Source: Candidatus Binatia bacterium (lineage in GTDB: Bacteria; Desulfobacterota; Binatia; Bin18). Taken from it: a stretch of DNA of 64,000 bases. The translations under genes were made by a program, and so were the position numbers. Within the stretch, counting starts at the first letter, position 1; each line of letters opens with the position of its first letter. The notes under the pieces were generated by a model that was not told the origin of the DNA, did no database searches, and worked only from the letters and a program-made list of their open reading frames with translations. The stretch lies in contig JAJEFA010000010.1 of NCBI GenBank assembly GCA_022820725.1, positions 248,001 to 312,000 of the forward strand. Reading direction: 5' to 3'. Positions 36,369 through 44,721 of the stretch are shown here, in pieces.

Positions 36369-36990
36369 ACGCCAACGCCCGGATCACCTCATCCGACGTA
36401 CACACCGTAGTGAGCCCGCCTAGTGCTGCGCCTAAAATGACCCCATGGGCCTCTTCGGTCGTAGCCGCACAGCAATCTTCAGGAATGAAGATATGATAGC
36501 CCCGGTCCGTGCCGTCCCGCGCTGTGCCTTCGACAACGCCATCTGTGGCGATACCGGTCAGCACCAAATGGGTACGCCCTTGGGAATTGAGAATGGCTTC
36601 CAAAGGACTGGCGTAAAAGGAACTCACCCGTGTTTTGGTAATCACCAGATCTTCCGGTTCGGGGGTGAGGTCGGCATGGATCTCAGCTCCCCACGTCCCG
36701 TCCTGCAAGGCTTCCATTTGCTTGATCGCCTGAAAGACCTTCACGTGCTCCAGTAAGTCGGAGTAATCCGGCCGGTAGGCATGTCGCACATGGATGATCG
36801 GCACGTGAGCCGTCCTGCCCGCGGCAGCCAGGGCGCTGATATTACCCAGGATGTTCTTTTCCTTAATGAGCCTGGGCATGGCCCCGCCAGTCAGGTGCCC
36901 GCCAAATTTCCCGTCTTCATGCACAATATCGTTCTGGCAGTCCATCACCAGAATGGCGGTTTTCTCTTTTGGTAATGTGAACTCACTCAT
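36367..36990 (-). CDS. Isochorismatase-superfamily hydrolase lacking the catalytic cysteine
   Basis: A 207-residue protein of the isochorismatase/cysteine hydrolase fold. TAILVMDCQNDIVHEDG gives the first catalytic Asp, ITKTRVSSFYASPL gives the Lys, and GIATDGVVEGTARDGTDRGY is the third motif. In amidase members that motif carries a Cys (TNVCVEST); here the aligned position is Val. Isochorismatases such as EntB and PhzD also lack this Cys, so an ether-cleaving or non-amidase reaction is likely. It diverges from the MFS transporter gene. The ATG is preceded by AGGAGGAG. Confidence 0.88.
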   Translation of the reverse strand: MSEFTLPKEKTAILVMDCQNDIVHEDGKFGGHLTGGAMPRLIKEKNILGNISALAAAGRTAHVPIIHVRHAYRPDYSDLLEHVKVFQAIKQMEALQDGTWGAEIHADLTPEPEDLVITKTRVSSFYASPLEAILNSQGRTHLVLTGIATDGVVEGTARDGTDRGYHIFIPEDCCAATTEEAHGVILGAALGGLTTVCTSDEVIRALA

Positions 36991-37070
36991 ACGACTCTCC
37001 TCCTTTTTGCGCCCTATAGTGTACCCAGCGCGTTCACTTTCACTTCATATCAATATCACATCATTTCAGA

Positions 37071-37099
37071 TTGACAGACCAGGACATCCTCTATCTAAT
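37071..37099 (+). promoter_or_regulatory. Strong sigma70-like promoter directly before the MFS gene
   Basis: TTGACA at 37071-37076, a 17-base spacer, then TCTAAT at 37094-37099 (five of six matches). Transcription should begin near 37105-37107, only one to three bases before the ATG at 37108, so the message would be leaderless or nearly so. Confidence 0.6.
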
Positions 37100-37107
37100 C
37101 GCGGCTG

Positions 37108-38403
37108 ATGAGAGAGCCAGATTCCTTAGACGACCCCGATAACGAGAGCACGGACCGCGGCGAAGGCATCTTCTATGGCTGGCTGATTGTCGGCGTTCTG
37201 TTCTTTATCTCCATCATCGACGGAGGATTCACCTATACCTTCTCAACGTTTCTGAAGCCACTCACCCAGGAATTCGGCTGGTCACGGGCCGAGACCGCCA
37301 CGGCGTTCTCTCTGTATTTGCTGGTTGCCGGCCTGGTTCTGCCCGCCTGGGGCTGGCTCATTGACCATGTTGGTGCCCGCTGGGTCTTTCTGCTGAGTGC
37401 CCTGATTGACGGCGTCGCTCTGCTCCTGCTCAGCGCCGTCAGCAGCCTGCCCGGCTTTTACGCCCTCTACCTGTTTTTGGGCGTCGGGCTGGCGGGCATC
37501 GGACCCATGCCCGTGGGGAAGGTCATTACCCAGTGGTTTGTGGACAAACGGGGGCTGGCGATGGGCATCGCCCTGGTCGGCGCGAGTGGCGGGGGGCTGG
37601 TGCTCGTCCCGCTGTGCGGTTTTTTGATCGCCGAGTTTAGCTGGCGGGTGGGCTATCAGGTCCTGGCCGGCCTGTCCCTCTTCGGCATGCTGCCTCTGGT
37701 CTGGTTCTTTGTCGTGAACACCCCGCAGGAAAAGGGCCTCGAACCCTTGGGGCAGGATTATTCGGCAGTCCGTCACACGCTGCTGGGACCCGAGCCGGAG
37801 CAGGACGTGCGGGACTGGACCCTCAGACAAGCACTGTCCACGTCAACCTTTTGGCGCTTAGGGGCCGCATTCTGCCTGGGGCTGATGGCGGGGGGAGCGG
37901 TGCATGCCCACCAGGTCGCCTTTTTTCAGGATGCCGGGTATAGCCTCGAGTTAGCTTCAACGATTACCGGCATCTCTCTGGGCATGAGCATGGCCGGGCG
38001 ATTTCTGGCAGGCTGGGTCAGCGAACACATCCGCCACCCCCACGCCATCCTGGCCGGGTGTCTGTGCATGCAGGCGGCCGGCATCGGAGTGTTACTCTTT
38101 CTGGAAAGTCTCGGGTTTTGGGCGCTCACGCTGTTCGTGTCGCTCTTTGGACTCGGCTATGGCGGTATGATTGTGCTGTGGCCCTTAATCGTCGGACACG
38201 ATTTTGGCAGGCAGGCTTTTGGGGCCATTGCCGGTGTGCTGGGGACGTTGGGACTGAGTATCGGCGGTGCGCTGGGCCCCATCATTGCCGGCGTTCTATA
38301 CGATAACACCGGCAGTTATGATTGGGCGTTTCTGTCTTGCGTCGGTGCGTTTCTGGTGGGTGCGGGGGCCGCAGCCGTAGCGCCGGAACCACAGGCGGTG
38401 TAG
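37108..38403 (+). CDS. MFS transporter (monocarboxylate/oxalate type)
   Basis: A 431-residue protein with a polar N-terminus (23 residues) and twelve predicted membrane helices starting at FYGWLIVGVLFFISIIDG, a pattern of the OxlT/monocarboxylate-porter branch. WLIDHVGARWV between helices 2 and 3 is the family DRxGRR-like loop. It should move an organic acid across the inner membrane. No ribosome-binding site precedes the ATG and no alternative in-frame ATG, GTG or TTG appears before helix 1, so this start stands. The isochorismatase-like gene diverges from it. Confidence 0.9.
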   Translation: MREPDSLDDPDNESTDRGEGIFYGWLIVGVLFFISIIDGGFTYTFSTFLKPLTQEFGWSRAETATAFSLYLLVAGLVLPAWGWLIDHVGARWVFLLSALIDGVALLLLSAVSSLPGFYALYLFLGVGLAGIGPMPVGKVITQWFVDKRGLAMGIALVGASGGGLVLVPLCGFLIAEFSWRVGYQVLAGLSLFGMLPLVWFFVVNTPQEKGLEPLGQDYSAVRHTLLGPEPEQDVRDWTLRQALSTSTFWRLGAAFCLGLMAGGAVHAHQVAFFQDAGYSLELASTITGISLGMSMAGRFLAGWVSEHIRHPHAILAGCLCMQAAGIGVLLFLESLGFWALTLFVSLFGLGYGGMIVLWPLIVGHDFGRQAFGAIAGVLGTLGLSIGGALGPIIAGVLYDNTGSYDWAFLSCVGAFLVGAGAAAVAPEPQAV

Positions 38404-38507
38404 AGCGGTTTGCAGTTGCGCTTGTGTAAGACTCCGGACAAGAAGAGTCCCACGAGCCCTTGTCTGTTGACGTGGTGGGGGGAAGGGTCAAAAATCAGGA
38501 CTTGCGG

Positions 38508-38945
38508 TTAGGTTGTCACGCCAAGATACACATACAAGATTGACGCAGCAAAGCTTGAAACGCTGCGGACAGCATGAAGTCTGCCCCACTTCTCAAGCAG
38601 CACGTGGGTTTCTTCTGAGGTGCGGTCGCGCTCTGGGTCAAGCAGTCGCTTGTTCGTCGGCATGATGCCTAAGAAAGTGAACGGCACGACGCTGAAGATG
38701 AGGCAAGCCCCCACGAACCATAGCCCCACCCCTCCGTTTATCGCTACCGCAACGCCTGCCAGTGTGGCGAGAAGCGCGAGAGAAGCTTGCATAGCTGCGG
38801 CGCGCCTGTAGCTCGGCCCAAAAACAGTGGCGGCGAGTTCCGTTCCACATGCGAGGCGGGCCGGATGCTCCACCACAGTACCGTAAATCGCCGCCCCAGC
38901 AAAAATCGAGCACGCAAGGATGGCGATAATTTCTAGAATTTCCAT
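38508..38945 (-). CDS. DUF1772 membrane protein
   Basis: A 145-residue protein with four predicted membrane helices (IIAILACSIFAGAAIYGTVV; ASLALLATLAGVAVAI; VGLWFVGACLIFSVVPF; SVSSFAASILYVYLGV) and the MPTNKRLLD motif diagnostic of DUF1772, the group that includes fungal anthrone-oxygenase-like proteins. Bacterial members are of unknown or proposed oxygenase function. AAGGCGAG precedes the ATG. It is 38 bases upstream of the D-aminoacylase-like gene on the same strand but in front of its stop, so co-transcription (deacylase then DUF1772) is possible. Confidence 0.85.
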   Translation of the reverse strand: MEILEIIAILACSIFAGAAIYGTVVEHPARLACGTELAATVFGPSYRRAAAMQASLALLATLAGVAVAINGGVGLWFVGACLIFSVVPFTFLGIMPTNKRLLDPERDRTSEETHVLLEKWGRLHAVRSVSSFAASILYVYLGVTT

Positions 38946-38983
38946 ACTCGCCTTATAAAGCGGCCTCCCAGTCCTGTCAGGTT

Positions 38984-40693
38984 TTAACCGGTGGCGCGCG
39001 GCCCCCGCAGCAACCGACCGGGCAACGCACCCGTGTGTTCGTTGTGACGCAAGACCGTCTCACCGTTCACGACTGTGGCCAGAAAACCATTCGCCTGTTG
39101 CTTGAGTCGCCGCGCGCCAGCCGGTAGATCATAGACGACTTCCGGCAACTGCGGCGCCACGGTCTGGGGATCAAAGATCACCACATCTGCGTTCCACCCC
39201 TCACGCAGCAATCCTCGTCCCCTCAGACCCCAGTGAGAGGCGGGAACGAAACTCAGCTGTCGCACGGCCTCTTCCAACGTCAGCGCCTGCTTCTCCCGAA
39301 CCCAATGGCAGAGGACATGGGTTTGGAGGGATGAGTCCATGATCTGTGAGACATGCGCACCAGAGTCTGAAAAAGTGATGACCGAGCGCGGGTGCCGCAT
39401 CATCTCCAGCACATGATCTTGATTGTGGTTGACGAGCGGTTGCAGGAAAAACTGTTTCAGGCCCTTCTCCAAGGCCAGATCAATAAACACTTCGACCGGG
39501 TCTTGATTGCGCTCATCGGCAATCTCGGCGATTGAACGATACGGTGGAGTGGCAGAGTCCATGACAAACAGCCACTTGAAATTCGCCGCGCGCGGCTCTG
39601 CGCCAACTCCCTTGTTCTGACCGCGCGGCCGTTGGCGGACGGCCTCAACCAGCTTCTGACGTGTTTCCGGATGACGCAGCGCGGCCTCTTGGGCGGCTAA
39701 TGGGCGTTTTCTGATATCCTGCCACACGGGCAAGGTATCGAACGGCGTGGCCGTCTCGAATGACAGCACGACATTCAGTGGGCGACTATGCACCTGGATG
39801 AACATCCGACCGCCCGCCTCGGCGGTTTCATCGGCCAGGGCAAAGAACGGCTGCCACATATTTGGTGCCTGGCGGCTGCTGAACATGCCAAACGTGACCG
39901 GCACGCCAGTGTCAACAGCGAGCGCTTTGAGACGGTCAAGATACTCATCAATCCGTTCAGGGTCGAACCGGGCATCTTCGTTGGCAATTTCAAACACACC
40001 GGCATTCAGCTCGCCCATGATGCCAACCAGTTGGCGCACTTCCTGCCAGGTCGCCAGTCGGCTGGCGACCGGTTGGCCGTCCGGCGTCTGATGGTTGTGG
40101 GTCCGCGAGGTGCTCAGTCCAATAGCACCCGCCTGAATCGCGGCCCGCACTTCGCGCTGCATGGCTTCCAGGTCTGCCGGGCTCGCTTCTTGCGTAAATG
40201 CGCGCTCCCCCATAACGTGGGTCCGCAGCGCGGAGTGCCCGATATAGGCGGCATAGTTGATCCCCTTCGGCAGTGCGTCAACCGCATCCAGGTATTCCGG
40301 GTAGGTGGTCCAACTCCACGGAATACCTGCCTCCATTGCTTCCGGGGCAATATCTTCTGCCCGTTCAAGATTGCGCATCACCAGCAGTTTGTCCTGCTCT
40401 GCACACGGGGCGAGCGAAAAACCGCAATTGCCCATCACCACACTGGTGATACCATGCCAGCAGGAGCACGTTCCCAGCGGGTCCCAGAACACCTGGGCGT
40501 CCATATGGGTGTGCGCATCGACAAACCCTGGGGCGACTACATGGCCCTCGGCATCAATCACTTCCTGAGCACTGTCGCGGATTCTGCCGATGGTCGCGAT
40601 TTTTCCGTGGCTGATACCGACGTCAGCCTGGAAACGGGGCAGCCCGGAACCGTCAATAACCGTACCGTTTTTCAGAATCAGATCATATTGCAT
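38984..40693 (-). CDS. D-aminoacylase-type amidohydrolase
   Basis: A 569-residue amidohydrolase like N-acyl-D-amino-acid deacylases. YDLILKNGTVIDGSGLPRFQADV is the small beta-sandwich start, GFVDAHTHMDAQVFWDP holds the metal-binding His-x-His, MFIQVHSRPL and SDSGAHVSQI supply the later ligands. GRGLLREGWNADVVIFDPQTV closes the sandwich domain. It would hydrolyse N-acyl or related amides. GAGGG lies four bases before ATG 40693; upstream open frame is non-coding. Substrate unknown. Confidence 0.9.
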   Translation of the reverse strand: MQYDLILKNGTVIDGSGLPRFQADVGISHGKIATIGRIRDSAQEVIDAEGHVVAPGFVDAHTHMDAQVFWDPLGTCSCWHGITSVVMGNCGFSLAPCAEQDKLLVMRNLERAEDIAPEAMEAGIPWSWTTYPEYLDAVDALPKGINYAAYIGHSALRTHVMGERAFTQEASPADLEAMQREVRAAIQAGAIGLSTSRTHNHQTPDGQPVASRLATWQEVRQLVGIMGELNAGVFEIANEDARFDPERIDEYLDRLKALAVDTGVPVTFGMFSSRQAPNMWQPFFALADETAEAGGRMFIQVHSRPLNVVLSFETATPFDTLPVWQDIRKRPLAAQEAALRHPETRQKLVEAVRQRPRGQNKGVGAEPRAANFKWLFVMDSATPPYRSIAEIADERNQDPVEVFIDLALEKGLKQFFLQPLVNHNQDHVLEMMRHPRSVITFSDSGAHVSQIMDSSLQTHVLCHWVREKQALTLEEAVRQLSFVPASHWGLRGRGLLREGWNADVVIFDPQTVAPQLPEVVYDLPAGARRLKQQANGFLATVVNGETVLRHNEHTGALPGRLLRGPRATG

Positions 40694-40798
40694 GTACCCT
40701 CTATAAACGATGCGAAAGCGCGAAAGCAAGGCATAGCAACCTGGTCGAATCTGACGTAGAGTATGGGCAGCGAAGAGCAACGAGAAGGAGGGAATCCC

Positions 40799-41911
40799 AT
40801 GTCAGAATATACACTCATTTCAGCAGACTCCCATTTCGTCGAGCCGCCCAATATGTGGGCCGAGCGGATAGATAAGAAGTTTCGCGACCGCGCTCCTCGC
40901 ACCGTCAAGGGTCTGAACGGTCGCGCCGGGGAGTGGTTCGTGTGTGAGAATATCACCCCCATGTCCGTCGCCGGCTTCTTTGGCGCTGGCATACCGTCAC
41001 CGGAACTTCCCGAGCACAATAAAAAGGGCTTTGATGAAGCGCCCAAAAGTGTCTGGGACCCCGCCTATCGGATCGCGGACCAGGATCGTGACGGCGTCCG
41101 GGCAGAGGTTATTTATACCTCCATGGGGATGCCGCTGTTCGGCTTGGACGACGCGGAATTACGCTATTCCTGCTTTCGTGCCTTTAACGACTGGGCCACC
41201 GAGTATTGCAGTTACGACCCGAAACGTCTCGTCCCGCTGGGCTTGATCACCCTGGAAGACATTCCGTTGGCCGTGGACGAACTGCAACGCATCGCCAAAC
41301 AGGGTATGCGGGGGGCAATGATTTGGGCGGAACCGCCGGACGACCGGCCCTATAGTCATCCCGACTATGAGCCGTTTTGGGCCGCCGCCCAGGACCTGAA
41401 TATGCCGCTCTCCCTCCACATTCTCACCGCTCGGAGCGGCACGGGCGCAAACCAGGCCAGCGGCAAGGGTTTCCTGTTGTCCCTGGCGACTCTCCATCAC
41501 CAGATTGAGCGTTCGATTTCCGAACTGGTCTATGGTGGCGTGCTGGAGAAGTTCCCCGGCCTGAAAATCGTCTCCGCAGAAAACGACGTCGGCTGGATGG
41601 CCTACCTCATGTACCGGCTCGACATCGTGCAGCGTCGCTTGGGCGCACTCGGTAATATGGACCTGCCGCAGCGTGCCAGTGATTATGTCAAGCGTCAGGT
41701 GTACGCGACCTTTATCGCCGACCCGGTGTTCGTGGACTCGCTCCATCGCTACGGCCCGGACAACACCATGTGGTCGTCCGACTACCCGCATACCGCGGCG
41801 ACCTTTCCGCGCTCGCGGGAGATCGTCAACAAGCGGCTGGGCATGCTACCCGACGAGGAACTGCGGAAGATCGTCCACGATACCGCTGCTCGCGTGTACG
41901 GCCTGGACTAA
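40799..41911 (+). CDS. Amidohydrolase 2 family (TIM-barrel) protein
   Basis: A 370-residue protein of the ACMSD/amidohydrolase-2 family. SADSHFVEPPNMW has the Asp-x-His metal motif, MPLSLHILTAR and the SENDVGWMAYL segment lie in mid barrel, and WSSDYPHTAATFPRSR has the late Asp. Members are decarboxylases or hydrolases of aromatic or lactone substrates. AAGGAGGG precedes ATG 40799. It is followed by a carboxymuconolactone-decarboxylase-like gene; a homologue sits at 53608 in another operon. Confidence 0.9.
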   Translation: MSEYTLISADSHFVEPPNMWAERIDKKFRDRAPRTVKGLNGRAGEWFVCENITPMSVAGFFGAGIPSPELPEHNKKGFDEAPKSVWDPAYRIADQDRDGVRAEVIYTSMGMPLFGLDDAELRYSCFRAFNDWATEYCSYDPKRLVPLGLITLEDIPLAVDELQRIAKQGMRGAMIWAEPPDDRPYSHPDYEPFWAAAQDLNMPLSLHILTARSGTGANQASGKGFLLSLATLHHQIERSISELVYGGVLEKFPGLKIVSAENDVGWMAYLMYRLDIVQRRLGALGNMDLPQRASDYVKRQVYATFIADPVFVDSLHRYGPDNTMWSSDYPHTAATFPRSREIVNKRLGMLPDEELRKIVHDTAARVYGLD

Positions 41912-41946
41912 AGCAGAACCGTTACTGAGACCCACCATAGATAGAT

Positions 41947-41978
41947 AGCAAGGCCGAGGGCACGCTCTCGACCTTGCT
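41947..41978 (+). terminator. Stem-loop between the amidohydrolase and CMD-like genes
   Basis: AGCAAGG-C-CGAG and CTCG-A-CCTTGCT form an eleven-pair stem with one mismatch and an 8-base loop. There is no T run after it. It could attenuate transcription into the next gene or simply stabilise the upstream message. Confidence 0.4.
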
Positions 41979-41994
41979 GTAGAAAGAGAATGAC

Positions 41995-42546
41995 ATGAAA
42001 CTCTCACAGCCCCGCATCACCCCACTCACAGCAGACGAATGGACGGACGAACAACGCGCTTCCCTTGAGGCCCGCTCCCGTGAGGGACGGGTGTACAATG
42101 TCGTTGGTACGCTAGCGCGACATTGGGAGGCCGCAAAGAAATTCCAGGTCTGGGCCTACCACATCATGGGCGAGACCTCGACTCTGGTCCCTAGAGAGCG
42201 CGAGTTATTGATCCTGCGTATCGGCTGGCTGTGTCAGGCCGAGTACGAATGGGGCCAGCATGTGATTTTCGGTAGAGAAGCCGGGCTGACGGACGAAGAA
42301 ATCGCGCGGATTAAAGAAGGCCCGGACGCGGATGGCTGGGACCCGTTTGACGCCACCCTGCTGCGCGCCGCGGATGAACTGCACGCAGACGCGTTTATCA
42401 GCAACGAAACCTGGTCGGCCCTGAGCGAGCGCTATACGACCCAGCAGCTCATGGACGTGGTCTTCACCGTCGGCCAGTACAATATGGTGTCCATGGCGCT
42501 CAACTCCTTTGGCGTCCAGCTGGACGACGGCGTCAAAGGCTTCTGA
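41995..42546 (+). CDS. Carboxymuconolactone decarboxylase (AhpD-like) family protein
   Basis: A 183-residue all-helical protein of the CMD family. VPRERELLILRIGWLCQAEYEWGQHVIFGREAGLT is the family core; the usual C-x-x-C is reduced to a single Cys before a His, as in the gamma-carboxymuconolactone decarboxylase/hydroperoxidase-like group without peroxidase Cys pair. A helical second half ends FGVQLDDGVKGF. It follows the amidohydrolase by 83 bases and is probably part of the same unit. AAGAGA is a weak ribosome-binding site. Confidence 0.88.
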   Translation: MKLSQPRITPLTADEWTDEQRASLEARSREGRVYNVVGTLARHWEAAKKFQVWAYHIMGETSTLVPRERELLILRIGWLCQAEYEWGQHVIFGREAGLTDEEIARIKEGPDADGWDPFDATLLRAADELHADAFISNETWSALSERYTTQQLMDVVFTVGQYNMVSMALNSFGVQLDDGVKGF

Positions 42547-42588
42547 GGGAAGCTCTCTCCTCAGTAGAACTTTAAAGAACAACCCTTG

Positions 42589-42604
42589 TCTGCAATTTTG
42601 CAGA
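42589..42604. promoter_or_regulatory. Perfect inverted repeat upstream of the AAA-RloB pair
   Basis: TCTGCAA-TT-TTGCAGA, two perfect 7-base arms. It lies 31 bases before a TAATAT box (42635-42640) and 125 bases before the AAA gene. It resembles an operator for a dimeric regulator. Confidence 0.45.
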
Positions 42605-42647
42605 AAATCCCCTTTCACTAGCCTTAAAATTCGGTAATATAGTGTTC

Positions 42648-42666
42648 TGTGCAGAGAAAATGCACA
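42648..42666. promoter_or_regulatory. Second inverted repeat upstream of the AAA-RloB pair
   Basis: TGTGCA, 7-base spacer, TGCACA. It begins eight bases after the TAATAT box, where RNA polymerase would start transcription, so a bound protein could block initiation. Its core TGCA is shared with the first repeat, hinting at a common regulator. Confidence 0.4.
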
Positions 42667-42728
42667 AATCGCATCCATATCAAACCATGTAGGTCGATAA
42701 TCCTGTACGAGTTAGGGAGTGATCTAAA

Positions 42729-44051
42729 ATGTTAATTCAATTCAGTGTTCAGAATTATCGATCATTCCGCGAGGAACAAACGCTCTCCCTTGTAGCAGGC
42801 AAGGACTCTGCTCACCCCGATTCGCTCATTAACTGGAAGGGGAAATTCCGATTGTCTAAAGTAGCATCAATCTACGGGGCAAATGCTTCCGGAAAAAGTA
42901 ACCTCGTGAAGGCAATAGAAGCGATGAGAGACTTTATCTTGGATTCAGCCACTCAGATGAACCTAGGCGATAGTATTGAATGTGCTTCTCCGTTCCGGCT
43001 AGACACCTCAACCGTACAAGAGCCATCCCAGTTCGAGATTACCCTACTCATAAAAGGCGATATTTTTGTCTATGGATTTTCCGCAACAAAAGAGCGGGTG
43101 CATGATGAATGGCTCTCTGTTCAACCACAAGGGAAACGAAGCTCAAAATGGTTACAAAGGGCACGTGATAAGACTAGTGGAGTCACATCATGGGCTTTTC
43201 GGGGGCCACTTAAGAGGGACGAAGGTCTGCTTAAAGAGAAAACGCGTGACAACGGTCTTGTGTTGTCGCGAGCGGCAGAGTTGAACATTGAGGCGGTGAC
43301 CCCCCTATATCTCTGGTTTCGCAAGAAATTTGGGGCTTTTGACCTCTCAGATCGACCAACGGATCAGTCCACTGCAAGGAAAATGGGTGACGATGACGAT
43401 AAAGAGTTCCGGAATCGAGTCATTCGGTTTATACGAGAGGCTGACTTCGGAATAGATAGTCTGTCAGTAAAGGAAGAAGGGTGGTTGCAAAGATTTTCCG
43501 ATGACACTTCTGACGATACTCCTGACGAGTTTCGCGAGATGTTTACTGCTTTGCGGAAACTGGCAGAACGCGAGAAGTTGACACATTTCTCGATTACTAC
43601 GGAACACTTACTTAATGATGGAGAGGCCAAAATATCTTTCAGCCTAGAGGAAGATGAGTCGAATGGAACCCGGCGTTTCTTTGCTTTAGCGGGACCTATT
43701 TTATCAGCGTTGTCAGACGGGAATCTTCTTGTGATTGATGAACTCGACTGTAGTATGCATCCACTCCTGACACGAAAAGTTATCGAGCTGTTTCAAAGTC
43801 CAGAAGAAAATACGAATGGTGCTCAGTTGGTTTTTACAACCCATGACAGTTCCGTCATGGACCAGACACTATTGCGGAGAGACCAGATTTGGCTGACAGA
43901 AAAGCGAGCAAATGGGGCAACTGAGTTATTTTCCTTATATGATTTTGACACTTCCTCCAGACCACGAAAAGATACAGCTTTTGAAAAAAATTATTTAGCA
44001 GGGAGATATGGAGCCGTTCCGAGCTTTGGCCCCTTCTTTGAAGATCTCTAG
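42729..44051 (+). CDS. AAA15-family ATPase, partner of RloB
   Basis: A 440-residue ABC/SMC-like ATPase. FSVQNYRSFREEQTLSLVAG is the AAA15/RecF-like start, IYGANASGKSNLVKAI is Walker A (residues 50-57), LLVIDELDCSMHP is Walker B with Asp337 and Glu338, and QLVFTTHDSSVMD is the switch His region. The body is AT-richer than its neighbours and shows different codon use, a sign of recent acquisition. An RloB gene follows 18 bases later. Such ATPase-RloB pairs resemble anti-phage modules in which the ATPase senses infection and the partner acts. GGGAG precedes the ATG. Confidence 0.88.
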   Translation: MLIQFSVQNYRSFREEQTLSLVAGKDSAHPDSLINWKGKFRLSKVASIYGANASGKSNLVKAIEAMRDFILDSATQMNLGDSIECASPFRLDTSTVQEPSQFEITLLIKGDIFVYGFSATKERVHDEWLSVQPQGKRSSKWLQRARDKTSGVTSWAFRGPLKRDEGLLKEKTRDNGLVLSRAAELNIEAVTPLYLWFRKKFGAFDLSDRPTDQSTARKMGDDDDKEFRNRVIRFIREADFGIDSLSVKEEGWLQRFSDDTSDDTPDEFREMFTALRKLAEREKLTHFSITTEHLLNDGEAKISFSLEEDESNGTRRFFALAGPILSALSDGNLLVIDELDCSMHPLLTRKVIELFQSPEENTNGAQLVFTTHDSSVMDQTLLRRDQIWLTEKRANGATELFSLYDFDTSSRPRKDTAFEKNYLAGRYGAVPSFGPFFEDL

Positions 44052-44069
44052 ACGAGTCAGTACCACCCA

Positions 44070-44705
44070 ATGCCGAACTGGAGAAAGCGCACGTCTCAAA
44101 AGAGAGAACCTAAGAAGACTCTTTTGATTGTCTGCGAAGGCGAAAAAACCGAGAGATATTACCTTGACGGTCTTAAACGCGAAGAAGCTATCAGCAAAGT
44201 ATTTGCAATTACCGTAGTCCCTGGGAAGGGTGGATCACGAAGCCAAATTATCAAACGGGCAATCAATAAGAAGAACGCGCAACGCAGAGAAATGGATATC
44301 GTCCTCTGTGTGCTCGATACCGAATCGCTGGAAAACACTCAGGCAAAAGAAGATCTTGAAACGGCTCGACAAGAAGCGAATCATAATGACATCACCCTCT
44401 ATTTGTCGAATCCGGCTTTCGAAGTTTGGTTCTTGGCCCACTTCAGAAGGACATCGCAGTCATTCAGAGATTGCGATGCGGTAATTGTAGAGTTGGATAA
44501 GGAGTGGAGTGCAGCTTTCGGACAGCCTTATAATAAGAGCGACGACAAGGGATATCAGAGATTAGCAGGACGTACTCAAGACGCGGTAACTAACGCGAAA
44601 AATGTGGTTGAAATTGATCACAGAGAAAAGACCGATATTGCCGATCGAAATTCGAGTACAGATTTCTACCAGTTAGTGGAAAGACTCCTTTCTGGCGCTT
44701 GGTAG
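44070..44705 (+). CDS. RloB-family protein with TOPRIM-like acidic residues
   Basis: A 211-residue RloB-like protein. TLLIVCEGEKTERYYLDGL contains Glu23 and Glu28 in the pattern of a TOPRIM Glu motif, and VLCVLDTESLEN resembles the DxD motif; LSNPAFEVWFLAHF is the family hallmark. This suggests a metal-dependent nuclease fold. Base composition matches the AAA gene and not the surroundings, so the two moved together. The start has only a weak ribosome-binding site, consistent with coupling to the gene before. The nuclease activity is inference. Confidence 0.85.
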   Translation: MPNWRKRTSQKREPKKTLLIVCEGEKTERYYLDGLKREEAISKVFAITVVPGKGGSRSQIIKRAINKKNAQRREMDIVLCVLDTESLENTQAKEDLETARQEANHNDITLYLSNPAFEVWFLAHFRRTSQSFRDCDAVIVELDKEWSAAFGQPYNKSDDKGYQRLAGRTQDAVTNAKNVVEIDHREKTDIADRNSSTDFYQLVERLLSGAW

Positions 44706-44721
44706 CATGAAGCATCGATCT

